From UBA5336 sp964412785 (GTDB lineage: Bacteria > Pseudomonadota > Alphaproteobacteria > Caulobacterales > Hyphomonadaceae): DNA of 64,000 nucleotides. The DNA lies in the NCBI GenBank assembly GCA_964412785.1, contig CAYPQD010000003.1, forward strand, positions 28,246-92,245, written 5' to 3'. Below, in pieces: positions 31,535-40,550 of the stretch (the stretch's first letter is position 1; each line of letters opens with the position of its first letter). The notes under the pieces were generated by a model that searched no databases, was not told the origin of the DNA, and saw nothing but the letters and a program-made list of their open reading frames with translations. The translations under genes and the position numbers were made by a program.

Positions 31535-31560
31535 CCTGATGGGCGCCTGAACGGGAGCCG

Positions 31561-31725
31561 TCAGGCGAGGCCCGCCGCCTTCACCGCCGACTGGTAGGTG
31601 CGCGACACCGGCGCCCGGGCGCCGCTCTTCAGGACGAGCACGAGGCGGCCATTCTCGCGCACGGTGTCGGCGACGCCCTCGCGCGCGACCCACCATGAGC
31701 GGTGAACCTGCAGTCCGCCAGCGCC
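31561..31725 (-). pseudogene. C-terminal remnant of a LytTR response-regulator-type gene
   Basis: Read on the minus strand, 54 codons after an in-frame TAG (31726-31728) give GAGGLQVHRSWWVAREGV, then ENGRLVLVLKSGARAPVSR and end TYQSAVKAAGLA. This is the last part of a LytTR DNA-binding domain (QVHRSWWV...G...L.sG...PVSR). No start codon, sensor part or upstream half of the domain is present, and the sequence before the TAG does not continue the family. It is a truncated gene left by a deletion or recombination event. Confidence 0.7.
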
Positions 31726-31847
31726 CTATTCCTGGTCGCTTGGCTTCCATGGGATTTGGGTGGCCGGCTGATCTGGGGCGGCGTCGTGAAACCGTCGCAC
31801 GGGCCTGCTACGCCTAGGCGCAACCAGCTGAACGGAGAACCAGATCC

Positions 31848-33017
31848 ATGCGTGTCCTGACTGTCGGTATAGCCGGCCTTCTCCTCGCCGCTTGCACCAC
31901 CGCGCCGCAGGGCGCCCTGCCACCCGAAAGCGCCGAGGCCGCCCTTGCGCCCTATTATGCTTCGCTGCCGGACAGCCTGCTGCCGCGCGCTCCGGCCGGC
32001 CAGTCCCTTCCAGCGGCGGAGACGACGCTGAGGCGTATCCTCGTCGGCTCCTGCAACAATGAGGAAATGGAAAACCCCACCCTGGCTCAGATCGCCCGCG
32101 AGGAGGCCGACCTCTTCCTGATGGTCGGCGACAATGTCTATGGCGACATGAACGGACGCGCCTATCTCAACAACCAGCCCGATCTTGACGAGCTGCGCGC
32201 CTCCTTTGCCGAGTTTGCCTCGCGGCCCGAATTCCAGGCCGTCCGCGCCGCCCACCCGATGATGGTGACGTGGGACGACCATGACTATGGCGCCAATGAC
32301 GCGGGTGCGAACTTCCCCTTCCGGGGGTGGGCTGAGCGGATCCACGAGACATTCTGGGGCCTTGAGGACACCGAGGCCGCCAGCCATGACGGTGTCCATT
32401 ACGCGAAGACCTTCGGTCCGGAAGGCCGGCGCACGCAGGTGATTATGCTCGACACCCGCTTCCATCGCGCCGACCTGAAGCAGACGCCGGAATGGGGCGC
32501 GCCGGGCATGCAGCGTTATATACCCCTGTCCGACAGCGAGCCGCAGGCCATACTGGGTGAGGCGCAGTGGGCGTGGCTCGCGGACAGGCTGCGTGAGCCT
32601 GCGGACCTTCGCCTCATCGTCTCCTCCATACAGGTTCTGACCACCGATGGGCATGGCTTTGAGCACTGGAACCTGATGCCGAAGGAGCGCGACCGCCTGT
32701 ACGCCCTCGTCGGGGAGACCGGCGCGGATGGGGTCGTCTTCGTCTCTGGCGATCGCCATGTCTCATTCCTGTACCGCAAGGACGACGTCCTGCCTTATCC
32801 GGTGCATGAGCTGACCGCGTCCTCGCTCAACGCCGACTTCGTCGCATCCAGCGACGAGCGCGACAGCGCCCAGATCGGTGACGGCTTTACGGGCAAGAAT
32901 TTCGGTGCGATCGAGACCGACTGGGAGATGCGCACCGTCACCCTGTCGATCCATGATGAAAGCGGCGCGCGCATGCGCTCGGTGAGCTTCCCGATCCCGG
33001 TCGCGCCGGCCAGCTGA
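31848..33017 (+). CDS. PhoD-like metallophosphatase lipoprotein
   Basis: 389 residues. The lipobox LLLAAC makes Cys16 the probable lipidation site. The PhoD-type metal motifs are all visible: GSCNNEE, LMVGDNVYGD, MVTWDDHDYGANDAG, VIMLDTRFHR and FVSGDRHVSF. Members are Ca/Fe-dependent alkaline phosphatases or phosphodiesterases acting outside the cytoplasmic membrane; substrate is unknown. GGAGA stands 9 bases before the ATG. The gene is flanked by two gene remnants. Confidence 0.85.
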   Translation: MRVLTVGIAGLLLAACTTAPQGALPPESAEAALAPYYASLPDSLLPRAPAGQSLPAAETTLRRILVGSCNNEEMENPTLAQIAREEADLFLMVGDNVYGDMNGRAYLNNQPDLDELRASFAEFASRPEFQAVRAAHPMMVTWDDHDYGANDAGANFPFRGWAERIHETFWGLEDTEAASHDGVHYAKTFGPEGRRTQVIMLDTRFHRADLKQTPEWGAPGMQRYIPLSDSEPQAILGEAQWAWLADRLREPADLRLIVSSIQVLTTDGHGFEHWNLMPKERDRLYALVGETGADGVVFVSGDRHVSFLYRKDDVLPYPVHELTASSLNADFVASSDERDSAQIGDGFTGKNFGAIETDWEMRTVTLSIHDESGARMRSVSFPIPVAPAS

Positions 33018-33026
33018 CCAGCCGCC

Positions 33027-33209
33027 TCACGGCATTCCTGTGGCGAACCCGAAGTCAGGCTGTTCGAGGGCGACGAATACCGCGCCAACAGCGCCCATGT
33101 CGCCCTCGACCGTCAGCGCGCCGCTGGCGAGCTGTTCAGGCAGGGCCGCCAGCCCTGCCATGGTTGCGCGCATCAGGTCGCCCTCAATCCCTGCTATTGC
33201 CGGCACCCC
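33027..33209 (-). pseudogene. C-terminal remnant of an alkylsulfatase-like (SCP2-type) gene
   Basis: Sixty codons on the minus strand after an in-frame TGA (33210-33212) read GIEGDLMRATMAGLAALPEQ, ASGALTVEGDMGAVGAVFVA and LEQPDFGFATGMP. This matches the end of the SCP2-like C-terminal domain of metallo-beta-lactamase-fold alkyl/aryl sulfatases (leader-loop GxLxVEGD, terminal LDxPDFxF). The catalytic domain and any start are absent; upstream sequence runs at once into the acyl-CoA synthetase stop. Family assignment from a short segment is moderately secure; the truncation is clear. Confidence 0.55.
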
Positions 33210-33244
33210 TCACAGCGCCGGGTCGCAGGTTAGGACAAGCGCCT

Positions 33245-35038
33245 TCAGAACCGGTAGCCGCCGGAGACCAGCGTCTCATAATGCTCGCGCGTCAGCGGCA
33301 CATAGGTGCCCGCCTCCGGATCGGCGAACCAGACCGGGTCATCGACCTTCTCCGGGTCGAAACCCTCATTCACGAGGTCAACCTTCCGGTACTTGAAGGT
33401 GGCGGTATCGGTGACCTGCCTCTGCAGGCGCAGGAACAGCGGCACGGCATAGGCCGGCAGGTGCTCGTGCATGTGCCGGTAGAGCCCGTCGAAATCGATG
33501 TCCTGGCCGGTGATTGCCGCCATGCCGGCGCGCCCGTCCGTCCCGGGCACCGTCACGCCATAGGCATTGGCGGTCTCCACGCCGGGATACTCCGACAGCA
33601 CCTCGCCGACCTCGTTGGTCGCGACATTCTCGCCCTTCCAGCGGAAGGTGTCGCCGATCCGGTCGACGAAATAGACATAGCCCCGCGCGTCCTTCTTCAT
33701 CAGGTCGCCGGTGCGGTACCACATGTCACCCGGCTCGAAGACATCGCGCAGGATCTTCTTCTGCGTCGCCTCCTTGTCCTGGTACCCTTCAAAGCGCTGG
33801 CGGGTGTCGTCGCCGATCCGCCCCAGCACCTCGCCCGGCTCATCGGGCCCGGTCTCGATGCAGAAGCCGTCAGAGCCGCGCAGCGGTGCCTCCGTCTCCA
33901 CATCGAACTTCACAAAGCGGATGTGCGCGAACTTGCTTTCCAGGAATTTCGGTATGCGCCCGACCGCGCCGACATGCCCGTCGAAATTGACAAACGAGAC
34001 ATTGCCTTCCGTCGAGCCGTAGAACTCCGCCAGGTGCGGAATGCCGAAGCGGTCAAGAAAGCGCTGCCAGACCTCAGGGCGCAGGCCATTGCCGAAACCG
34101 GTGCGGATCCGGTGCGCGCGCTCCTTGGGGTTCGGCGGCTGGTTGAGCAGGTAGCGGCATAGCTCTCCGATATAAACGATGGCGGTCGCGCCCTGCTCGC
34201 TCGCCTCGTCCCAGAACTGGCTTGCTGAGAATTTCCGCCGCAGGATGACCGACCCGCCCGTCATCAACGCGATGCCGATGCCGCAGATACCGCCGGTGCT
34301 ATGGTAGAGCGGCAACGTGACGTAGGTGCGGTCGCGTTCGCAAACGCCGGTGGCCGCAATGAAGGTGCGCATCATGCCCCGCGTCCGCGAATGGGTCAGG
34401 CGCGCGGCCTTGGGCAGGCCGGTGGTCCCGGAGGTATAAACGTAAAGGCACAGCTCGCCCGCCTTCATGCCCTCGCGCGCGGACCGGTCAGGCCGCGTAT
34501 CCGGCACCGCCGCCAGCGCAGCCTCCAGGTCGCGGACCGCGTTGGTCACGGTGCCACCGAGGGTCCAGACCGGGGGGTTGCCCTCAAGCAGGCCGTCTGC
34601 AGAGGCAATCGCCTCGTCCTGCTCCTCGCCAGTGATGATGACCTTCACATCGGCGATGTTGATGCAATGGGCCAGCTGGCGGTCCATCAGGTTGACGTTG
34701 ATCAGGGCGCTCGCAACCCCGACCTTGGACAGGCCAATCCAGGCGGCCACGTAATCGGGGCGGTTTTCCATGAACACGGCCACCACGTCGCCCGGTTTCA
34801 GGCCCTGCGCCCGGGCCCAGTGAGCGAACCGGTTGGCGCGCGCCTCCAGCTCGCCATAGGTGACAATCGTGCCTTCAAAGCGGAAGGCAACATTGGCGCG
34901 GTGCTTGTCGACCGCGCGCTCGAAATCGTCGGGCACGAGGGTGTCGCTGCCGGCTTCCACGCCGTCCAACCATTTCAGGGTCCGGCGCAAGCCGGTTACA
35001 GTCTTCCAGTCATTCCTGAGATTCGCGATCAGGCCCAT
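33245..35038 (-). CDS. long-chain acyl-CoA synthetase, FATP type
   Basis: 597-residue adenylate-forming enzyme that activates long or very long fatty acids. The AMP-binding motif is LYVYTSGTTGLPKAARLTHS, with EFYGSTEGN (A5), YRTGDLMKKDARGYVYFVDR (A7-A8) and the FATP-like TNEVGEVL and KVDLVNEGFDP at the end. The ATG at 35038 has GGGAGG nine bases upstream; an ATG at 35119 would add 27 low-complexity residues. With the downstream sulfatase remnant it may once have formed a lipid-degradation pair. Confidence 0.9.
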   Translation of the reverse strand: MGLIANLRNDWKTVTGLRRTLKWLDGVEAGSDTLVPDDFERAVDKHRANVAFRFEGTIVTYGELEARANRFAHWARAQGLKPGDVVAVFMENRPDYVAAWIGLSKVGVASALINVNLMDRQLAHCINIADVKVIITGEEQDEAIASADGLLEGNPPVWTLGGTVTNAVRDLEAALAAVPDTRPDRSAREGMKAGELCLYVYTSGTTGLPKAARLTHSRTRGMMRTFIAATGVCERDRTYVTLPLYHSTGGICGIGIALMTGGSVILRRKFSASQFWDEASEQGATAIVYIGELCRYLLNQPPNPKERAHRIRTGFGNGLRPEVWQRFLDRFGIPHLAEFYGSTEGNVSFVNFDGHVGAVGRIPKFLESKFAHIRFVKFDVETEAPLRGSDGFCIETGPDEPGEVLGRIGDDTRQRFEGYQDKEATQKKILRDVFEPGDMWYRTGDLMKKDARGYVYFVDRIGDTFRWKGENVATNEVGEVLSEYPGVETANAYGVTVPGTDGRAGMAAITGQDIDFDGLYRHMHEHLPAYAVPLFLRLQRQVTDTATFKYRKVDLVNEGFDPEKVDDPVWFADPEAGTYVPLTREHYETLVSGGYRF

Positions 35039-35271
35039 GGCGGGCATCCTCCCGGTCTGTGGCGGCGGCTCCGCCGTCGTCTGCGGCCCGGGCTGGGCCA
35101 GATGCTGCTGATAGTGCATTTGTTACTGAGACTCCCTTTCGCCAAGGCCCGTCATTCGCATTTTCCGGCCGTTCCTGGCCCTGGAGGTCTTGACGGAACA
35201 GGCCCCGGCATTTAGCTTTACATTTCAAAGTAATTGGTGCCGCCGTCCTGCAACAAGGAGCCAAGACCCGC

Positions 35272-35892
35272 ATGACGACCCGAACCGCCCATGACGATCT
35301 TGCCTATGTCCGCGCGCTGGCCGAGGCCGGTGCGACCTCGCCCACCCTGTCGGGCCGCTTTTCCCTTTGGTGGGCCGCCCTGATGACTCTCGCCCTCCTG
35401 GTCCACTGGGCCGCCATTGTCGGCCATGTCGGCCTCAAGGGCGGCCAGATCGGCCTGCTCTGGTTTGCGACCATGGCGATCGGCGCCATTGGGTCGGGTG
35501 CCATTGGCCTGACCCTGCGCGACAAGCCGGGCAGGGCGGCGCCGGGCAACCGGGCGGAGAGCGTTGTCTGGTATGTCGTCATTGCCGCGATCGTCACGTA
35601 CATGACCGCGATCACACTCGGCGTGTCGTCCGGGCTCCTGCCGCCCACCCTCTTTGCCACCATCTCTGCCGTCGCCTTCCTGCTTCTGGCGGTCGCGGCA
35701 TCGGTGTCGGGCGTGCTTTTCCGCTCCGCCCTGCCCTGGTGGACCACGGGCGTGTGCCTGGTCACAGCCTTTATCACCCTGCTCCTGGCCGGACGCGCCG
35801 AAGCCCATCTGGCCGCAGCGGCGGGTGTCTTCCTCGCCTTTGTCATTCCGGGGGTCATCGCGCTGCGCGATGAACCGAAGTCCGTTGTGTGA
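35272..35892 (+). CDS. six-helix membrane protein of unknown function
   Basis: 206 residues with six predicted helices (about 22-45, 50-70, 88-110, 115-140, 148-168 and 172-195). No transport or enzyme signature. It is preceded by AAGGAG and overlaps, or nearly so, a winged-helix regulator gene downstream, an arrangement found in many alphaproteobacteria in which the regulator controls its membrane partner. Divergent from the acyl-CoA synthetase, with an AT-rich patch around 35213-35235 that could hold promoters. Confidence 0.7.
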   Translation: MTTRTAHDDLAYVRALAEAGATSPTLSGRFSLWWAALMTLALLVHWAAIVGHVGLKGGQIGLLWFATMAIGAIGSGAIGLTLRDKPGRAAPGNRAESVVWYVVIAAIVTYMTAITLGVSSGLLPPTLFATISAVAFLLLAVAASVSGVLFRSALPWWTTGVCLVTAFITLLLAGRAEAHLAAAAGVFLAFVIPGVIALRDEPKSVV

Positions 35893-35903
35893 CAGGGCCG
35901 GGC

Positions 35904-36212
35904 ATGAGCGCGAACCCCTTCGACCATTCTGCGATCGACGACGTCATTCACGGCCGCCTGAGGCTCGGTGTCATCGCGTACCTCTCGGCCACCAGCCCGG
36001 CCCTGTTCAACGAACTCAAGGAGCGGGTCGGCGCGACCGACGGCAATCTCTCCACCCATCTGCGCAAGCTGGAAGATGCCGGCTATGTCGAGATCGAGAA
36101 GCGCTTTGTCGGCCGCCGGCCGCAGACCCGGGTCCACCTCACCGAGGACGGCAGGAAAGCCTGGCTCGCCTGGATTGACCGGATGCGCGGCCTGATGGAC
36201 GCGGCCGAATAG
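35904..36212 (+). CDS. winged-helix transcriptional regulator (ArsR/MarR-like)
   Basis: 102-residue DNA-binding protein. IHGRLRLGVIAYLSATSPAL, FNELKERVGATDGNLSTHLRKLEDAGYVEIEKRF and a beta-hairpin RPQTRVHLTEDGRKAW form a compact winged helix (HTH_34 type). No sensing Cys or His cluster is visible. I use the ATG at 35904; a GTG at 35889 overlapping the previous stop is an alternative. Likely regulates the upstream membrane-protein gene in the same transcript. Confidence 0.87.
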   Translation: MSANPFDHSAIDDVIHGRLRLGVIAYLSATSPALFNELKERVGATDGNLSTHLRKLEDAGYVEIEKRFVGRRPQTRVHLTEDGRKAWLAWIDRMRGLMDAAE

Positions 36213-36213
36213 G

Positions 36214-36239
36214 ACGGACCGGGCTGTCAGCCGGTCCGT
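36214..36239. terminator. hairpin between convergent regulator and GNAT genes
   Basis: ACGGACCGG (36214-36222) and CCGGTCCGT (36231-36239) form a perfect 9-bp stem with an 8-base loop, two bases after the regulator stop codon. The GNAT gene converges from the right, so the hairpin can serve both. No T-run follows on the plus strand. Confidence 0.6.
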
Positions 36240-36282
36240 TGCGCGACCCATGCCGCAGCACCGGCGATCGCCGCCCGGCGCG

Positions 36283-36726
36283 TCAGGGCGAGACCAGCCG
36301 GAGCCAGGCACCGGCGCCGTCGCCACCCATGGCAACCGTCGACCAGCCGAGGGCTGCGTAGGCCTGGCGCGCCGGGCGGTTGTGCGCGTCCACGGTCAGC
36401 GTCAAAGCACCGTGCGCCGCATGGCGCGCCGTGTCCAGAAGTCCGCGCCCGATCCCGCAAAGCCGCCAGTCCGCCTCGACGAACAGGTGCTCCACATGGC
36501 GCTGTTCCGGGAACAGGGTCAGAAAACCGACAATGCCCGCGCGCGGCTCTTCCGCAACCCAGGCAAGGGTCTCTTCCAGCGCGCTCAGCAGGGGGTCGAC
36601 ATGAGGCGTGCGGGCTCCGCGCCATGCGAAAGTCCTGAAACAGCGATCGAACACGCGGACACAGCAGAGCGCGTCTTCAGGCTCATAGGCGCGGATGCGC
36701 CAGCCGGCAGCCGGATGATCGATCAT
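36283..36726 (-). CDS. GNAT-family N-acetyltransferase
   Basis: 147-residue acetyltransferase. WRIRAYEPEDALCCVRVFDR is the first strand-helix, GFLTLFPEQRHVEHLFVEADW the central sheet, RLCGIGRGLLDTAR the acetyl-CoA pyrophosphate loop (Q/RxxGxG/A), and LTVDAHNRPARQAYAALGW motif B. Substrate unknown. ATG at 36726 is chosen because the longer frame runs antisense to the divergent regulator fusion. Confidence 0.85.
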   Translation of the reverse strand: MIDHPAAGWRIRAYEPEDALCCVRVFDRCFRTFAWRGARTPHVDPLLSALEETLAWVAEEPRAGIVGFLTLFPEQRHVEHLFVEADWRLCGIGRGLLDTARHAAHGALTLTVDAHNRPARQAYAALGWSTVAMGGDGAGAWLRLVSP

Positions 36727-36843
36727 GCCAGGTTTTAGGCTAGCACAGTCGCCATGGCGTGCTAGTGCCCGCTCGCAGGCGGCAGCCTTGCCAGCCTGGT
36801 GCGTTTGCGCCACCCAGAGGTCAACGGAAATGTGGCGGCCCGC

Positions 36844-38589
36844 ATGGACGACCTCGAACGGATTTCGAATGCTCTTGTGGAGCATTCCTATGGCGTGGCG
36901 CTTGAGCCTTCAGGCTATGACGCGCTGATCGCGGCCTGGGAAACCTATGCCGACCGCGTGATTGATGCGCAGGTGACCGCCCGCGAGGACGTGCTCTCCG
37001 AGCTTGGTCATATCCACGCCCATTTTGACCGCGCCCATGCCATCCTGCGCCGGCTCGGCCGCAGCCAGGGCGACATGCGCGACGCGCAGGGGCTTGCCGA
37101 CAGCCTTCCCGGGGCGGGCCTGGTCATGGACCATGCCGGCCGGGTCCTTGCCGCCAATGCAGAGATGCGCACGGCCTGCGGGAACACGGCGCCGCAATCT
37201 CTCTCAGCCATCCTGCCCGACGAGACGGCAGTTGCCCGCATTCTCGGCTGGGCGCGAGGCCGCAGGCTCCTCGCTCCGGCGCCCTATCTGTTCGTGACAA
37301 GCCCGGTCGGTGTCGCGCACACGCCCGCCTGCCTTTTTGTCACGCTGATCGACCGCGGAGATGATGACGCCGGCGAGGACACGCGCCTCATTGTCAGCAC
37401 CGTCGATCTCACCTTCGATGCCGACACCGCAAGCACGATTGCCGGCGCCTTCTGCCTCAGCGACGCCGAGGCACGGATCGCGCTGGCGCTCGCGCGTGGC
37501 CTCAGCCCGGGCGACATTGCTCGCGAACGTGGCTCTTCCATCAATACCGTGCGCAGCCAGATCAAGTCGGCGCTCGCAAAATCGGGTGTACGCGGCGTGC
37601 CGGACCTCGTCCGCCTTGTCTGCGGCTTTGCCGCCAACCAGTCGGCCGCCAACATCATCGCCCGGCGCAAGGCCCGCCTGCTTACCCGTTCGGCCTGCCG
37701 CAGGGAATGCTCCCTGACCCTGTCGAGCGGCCGCCGGCTCGCTTTCCTCGACGAGGGTGAGCCCGGCGGGCGGCCCGTCCTGTTCTTCCACAACATGCTC
37801 TACGGGCCCTTCCTCACTGACGCGGCCACCGAATCGGCCGCCGCTCGGGGCTGGCGGCTCGTCGCACCATCGCGGCCAGGCTTCGGCGGGTCGGATTTCA
37901 ATCCCGACGTGCAGGACCTCGCCCTTGTCGATGCCACCTGCCTCGCCTTTCGCGACCTGCTGGACCACCTCGGCATCGACCGCGCGCTCCTGCTCGGTCA
38001 CCAGGCCGGCACGATCTACGCCCAGCGCTTCGCCCTTGCCTTCCCGCAGCGCACCGAAGGCGTCCTGTTTGTCAGCCATGCGCCGCACTGGCGCGCGGAT
38101 TTCCTGCGCGACCTGCCGCAGCGCCAGCGGGTGATCGCGCGCACCACCCAGGTGTCCCGACGGGCCCTGTCCTTTCTCGTGCGCGCGGCCATTGGCCTGA
38201 TTGATGCCGGGCGCGAAGACCAGTTCCTCTATGCCCTCCACAAGGCCTGCCCGGAAGACATGCGCGCTCTGCGCCGGCCCGACGTGCTCGCCACCATTGT
38301 CGAGGGCCTGCGCCACACCGTCGCCCAGGACGGGCGCGGCTTCTGCGCCGACTGCCCGCTTGTGCTGAGCGACTGGGCGCACGAGGCGCGCCGGCTCAAT
38401 GTGCCACTGAAGATCCTGTCAGGCAGGGCCGACCGGCTCTGCAACAGCGGCTATTTCGAGCCTTATCTCGAACGGTTCGGGCCGGACGTGCTCCGGCTCG
38501 TCGACGGCGTCGGCCAGTTCCTCCTCTACAGCCACTGGCCGCTCGTCTTCGAACAGCTTGATGGGCTGCACGCTGCCCGCAAGGCCTGA
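36844..38589 (+). CDS. LuxR-type regulator fused to a catalytically degenerate alpha/beta-hydrolase
   Basis: 581 residues in three parts: an N-terminal sensor-like region (about 1-195) with a PAS-like GLVMDHAGRVLAANAEM; a LuxR/FixJ helix-turn-helix (about 205-260) with LSDAEARIALALARGLSPGD and SINTVRSQIKSALAKSGV; and an alpha/beta-hydrolase domain (about 300-578). In the hydrolase, the oxyanion HNML and substrate-strand signatures remain, but the nucleophile elbow reads GHQAG (385-389), with Gln instead of Ser, and the catalytic His position reads GVGQF (Gln558). The acid in GRADRL is kept. It therefore probably binds a ligand without hydrolysing it. ATG at 36844 was preferred over a GTG at 36799. 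Confidence 0.8.
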   Translation: MDDLERISNALVEHSYGVALEPSGYDALIAAWETYADRVIDAQVTAREDVLSELGHIHAHFDRAHAILRRLGRSQGDMRDAQGLADSLPGAGLVMDHAGRVLAANAEMRTACGNTAPQSLSAILPDETAVARILGWARGRRLLAPAPYLFVTSPVGVAHTPACLFVTLIDRGDDDAGEDTRLIVSTVDLTFDADTASTIAGAFCLSDAEARIALALARGLSPGDIARERGSSINTVRSQIKSALAKSGVRGVPDLVRLVCGFAANQSAANIIARRKARLLTRSACRRECSLTLSSGRRLAFLDEGEPGGRPVLFFHNMLYGPFLTDAATESAAARGWRLVAPSRPGFGGSDFNPDVQDLALVDATCLAFRDLLDHLGIDRALLLGHQAGTIYAQRFALAFPQRTEGVLFVSHAPHWRADFLRDLPQRQRVIARTTQVSRRALSFLVRAAIGLIDAGREDQFLYALHKACPEDMRALRRPDVLATIVEGLRHTVAQDGRGFCADCPLVLSDWAHEARRLNVPLKILSGRADRLCNSGYFEPYLERFGPDVLRLVDGVGQFLLYSHWPLVFEQLDGLHAARKA

Positions 38590-38622
38590 CGGCGGCGCGC
38601 GGCGCCAAGAGGAGCGCCTGCC

Positions 38623-40029
38623 TCACATCTGCATGGCCCAACCTTCAACGCCCATGGCAGCCTGGCGGATTGCTTCAGACAGTGTGGGATGGGCGTGGCT
38701 GGTGCGGGCTATGTCCTCAGAGGCGGCGCCGAACTCCATGGCAACGCAGATCTCGCCGATCATCTCGCCGACGCCGACGCCGATCATGTGCGCGCCGAGA
38801 ATGCGGTCCGTGCCCGTCTCCGCAAGGATCTTCACAAAGCCGTCTGTCTCGTGATTGGTGCGCGCGCGCGAATTGGCCTGGAAGGGGAATTTGCCCTTGG
38901 AATAGGCGATCCCGGCATCCTTGAGTTGCGCCTCGGTCTGGCCGACCCAGGCGATTTCCGGGTTGGTGTAGACGACGCTCGGCACGAGATTGTAGTCGAC
39001 ATGGCCCGCCTTGCCGGCGATCAGTTCGGCAACGGCGACCCCGTCATCCTCCGCCTTGTGGGCGAGCATCGGCCCGTGAATGCAGTCACCGATCGCCCAG
39101 ACGCCATCGGCGACCCGGAAGTGCCCGTCGATGACCTCGATCACGCCGCGCCGGTCGGTCCTGCCGCCGACAGTCTCCAGGCCCAGTCCCTCGGTGTAAG
39201 GCCGGCGGCCAACGGCAACGATCACCACGTCGGCGTCCATCGTTTCGGCGGCGCCGCCCTTTGCCGGCTCCATGGTCAGCTTCAGCTTGGTCTTCAGTTT
39301 CTCGACCCCGGTCACCTTCTGGCCGAGATGGAAGGTGAGGCCTTGCGCCTCGAACACCTTCTGCGCCGCCTTCGCGATCTCCGCATCGGCGCCGGGCAGG
39401 CAGCGGTCGAGATATTCCACCACATCCACCTGCGCGCCGAGGCGTGACCATACCGAGCCGAGTTCCAGCCCGATCACGCCTGCGCCGATCAGGATCAGCC
39501 GCTTGGGCACCTCCTTCAGGGCGATCGCGCCTGTGTTGGTGACGATCCGTTCCTCGTCGATCTCGACGCCGGGCAGGCTCGCGGGCTCCGACCCCGTTGC
39601 GATGACGATGTGCCGCGTCTCCAGCGTTCGGGTGGCGCCGTCCACCCCGGTCACCGCGACGCGGCCCGGACCCATGATCCGCCCGGTGCCGTCAATGCGT
39701 TCCGCCGTGTTCTTGCGCAGCAGGTACTCGACCCCCTTGGTGAGCCCGTCCACCGCATCGTCCTTCTGCGCCATCATGGTGGCGAGGTCGAGTTCCAGCT
39801 TGCCGACCTTGATGCCAAGCGCTGCGAAGTCGCGCCGGGCTGTGTTGTACAGGTCTGAGGCGTGCAGCAGCGCCTTGGACGGGATGCAGCCGACATTGAG
39901 GCAGGTGCCTCCGAGCGTCGCGCGCTTCTCGATACAAGCGACCCTGAGGCCGAGCTGGCCGCACCGGATCGCGCAATTGTAACCGCCGGGGCCGGCGCCG
40001 ATGATGACGACGTCATAGGGTTCAGACAT
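38623..40029 (-). CDS. lpdA: dihydrolipoyl dehydrogenase (E3)
   Basis: 468-residue FAD enzyme that reoxidises lipoyl groups of 2-oxoacid dehydrogenases. The FAD motif GAGPGGYNCAIR, the redox-active pair in GGTCLNVGCIPSK, the NAD motif GAGVIGLELGSVWSRLG and the C-terminal active-site SHAHPTLSEA are complete. It is the last gene of the suc cluster and supplies E3 to the SucA/SucB complex, 100 bases after a small membrane-protein gene. Confidence 0.96.
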   Translation of the reverse strand: MSEPYDVVIIGAGPGGYNCAIRCGQLGLRVACIEKRATLGGTCLNVGCIPSKALLHASDLYNTARRDFAALGIKVGKLELDLATMMAQKDDAVDGLTKGVEYLLRKNTAERIDGTGRIMGPGRVAVTGVDGATRTLETRHIVIATGSEPASLPGVEIDEERIVTNTGAIALKEVPKRLILIGAGVIGLELGSVWSRLGAQVDVVEYLDRCLPGADAEIAKAAQKVFEAQGLTFHLGQKVTGVEKLKTKLKLTMEPAKGGAAETMDADVVIVAVGRRPYTEGLGLETVGGRTDRRGVIEVIDGHFRVADGVWAIGDCIHGPMLAHKAEDDGVAVAELIAGKAGHVDYNLVPSVVYTNPEIAWVGQTEAQLKDAGIAYSKGKFPFQANSRARTNHETDGFVKILAETGTDRILGAHMIGVGVGEMIGEICVAMEFGAASEDIARTSHAHPTLSEAIRQAAMGVEGWAMQM

Positions 40030-40130
40030 GGAGAGCTCGCCTGTGGGCTGGAGGGATTTCGAAACTGGCGTGAGGCTATTGGGCGCCGCCGCAAAATCAA
40101 TGCGCCTTATGGGCTAGGCCGGAAACCGTC

Positions 40131-40499
40131 CTAAGCGTTCTCGCGTCGGCTGAACGCCAGCACCAGGAACAGGAGCGCGACGCCACCAAGATAGAGTGCG
40201 TTCGGCATCCAGAGAGTTCTGTCGCCACCGGAGGCCAGTATTGCCCCGGCCAGAGCGCCGGCCGCCAGCGTCGACAGGGCGGCGAACAGCGCGCCGCCGG
40301 GCCAGTTCAGCAGGGCGAGACCGCCGCCGATCACCGCCATGGCCCCGCGCGCGAGCGGGATGGCAAAGGCAGGGTCCTGCAGGGTCTCGGCCAGCCCCGG
40401 CCCGCGTGCTGCATACAGGAAAACCGACTGGCATGCCTGCCACGTCATCCAGGCGCCCAGCAGGAACAAGGCGAAGCCAACAAGCTGCCTGAAGGTCAT
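40131..40499 (-). CDS. four-helix small membrane protein in the suc cluster
   Basis: 122 residues with four hydrophobic segments (about 5-25, 48-65, 68-88 and 97-115) and a short RRENA tail. I do not recognise the family. It is in line with sucB and lpdA on the same strand, with about 50 bases to its upstream neighbour, so it is probably co-transcribed with them. No metal or redox motif is visible. Confidence 0.65.
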   Translation of the reverse strand: MTFRQLVGFALFLLGAWMTWQACQSVFLYAARGPGLAETLQDPAFAIPLARGAMAVIGGGLALLNWPGGALFAALSTLAAGALAGAILASGGDRTLWMPNALYLGGVALLFLVLAFSRRENA

Positions 40500-40550
40500 A
40501 CGCGAACCCTCCGGCCCCTATCCAGCGCTTTCCCCGGCTTTTCGCAAGGA

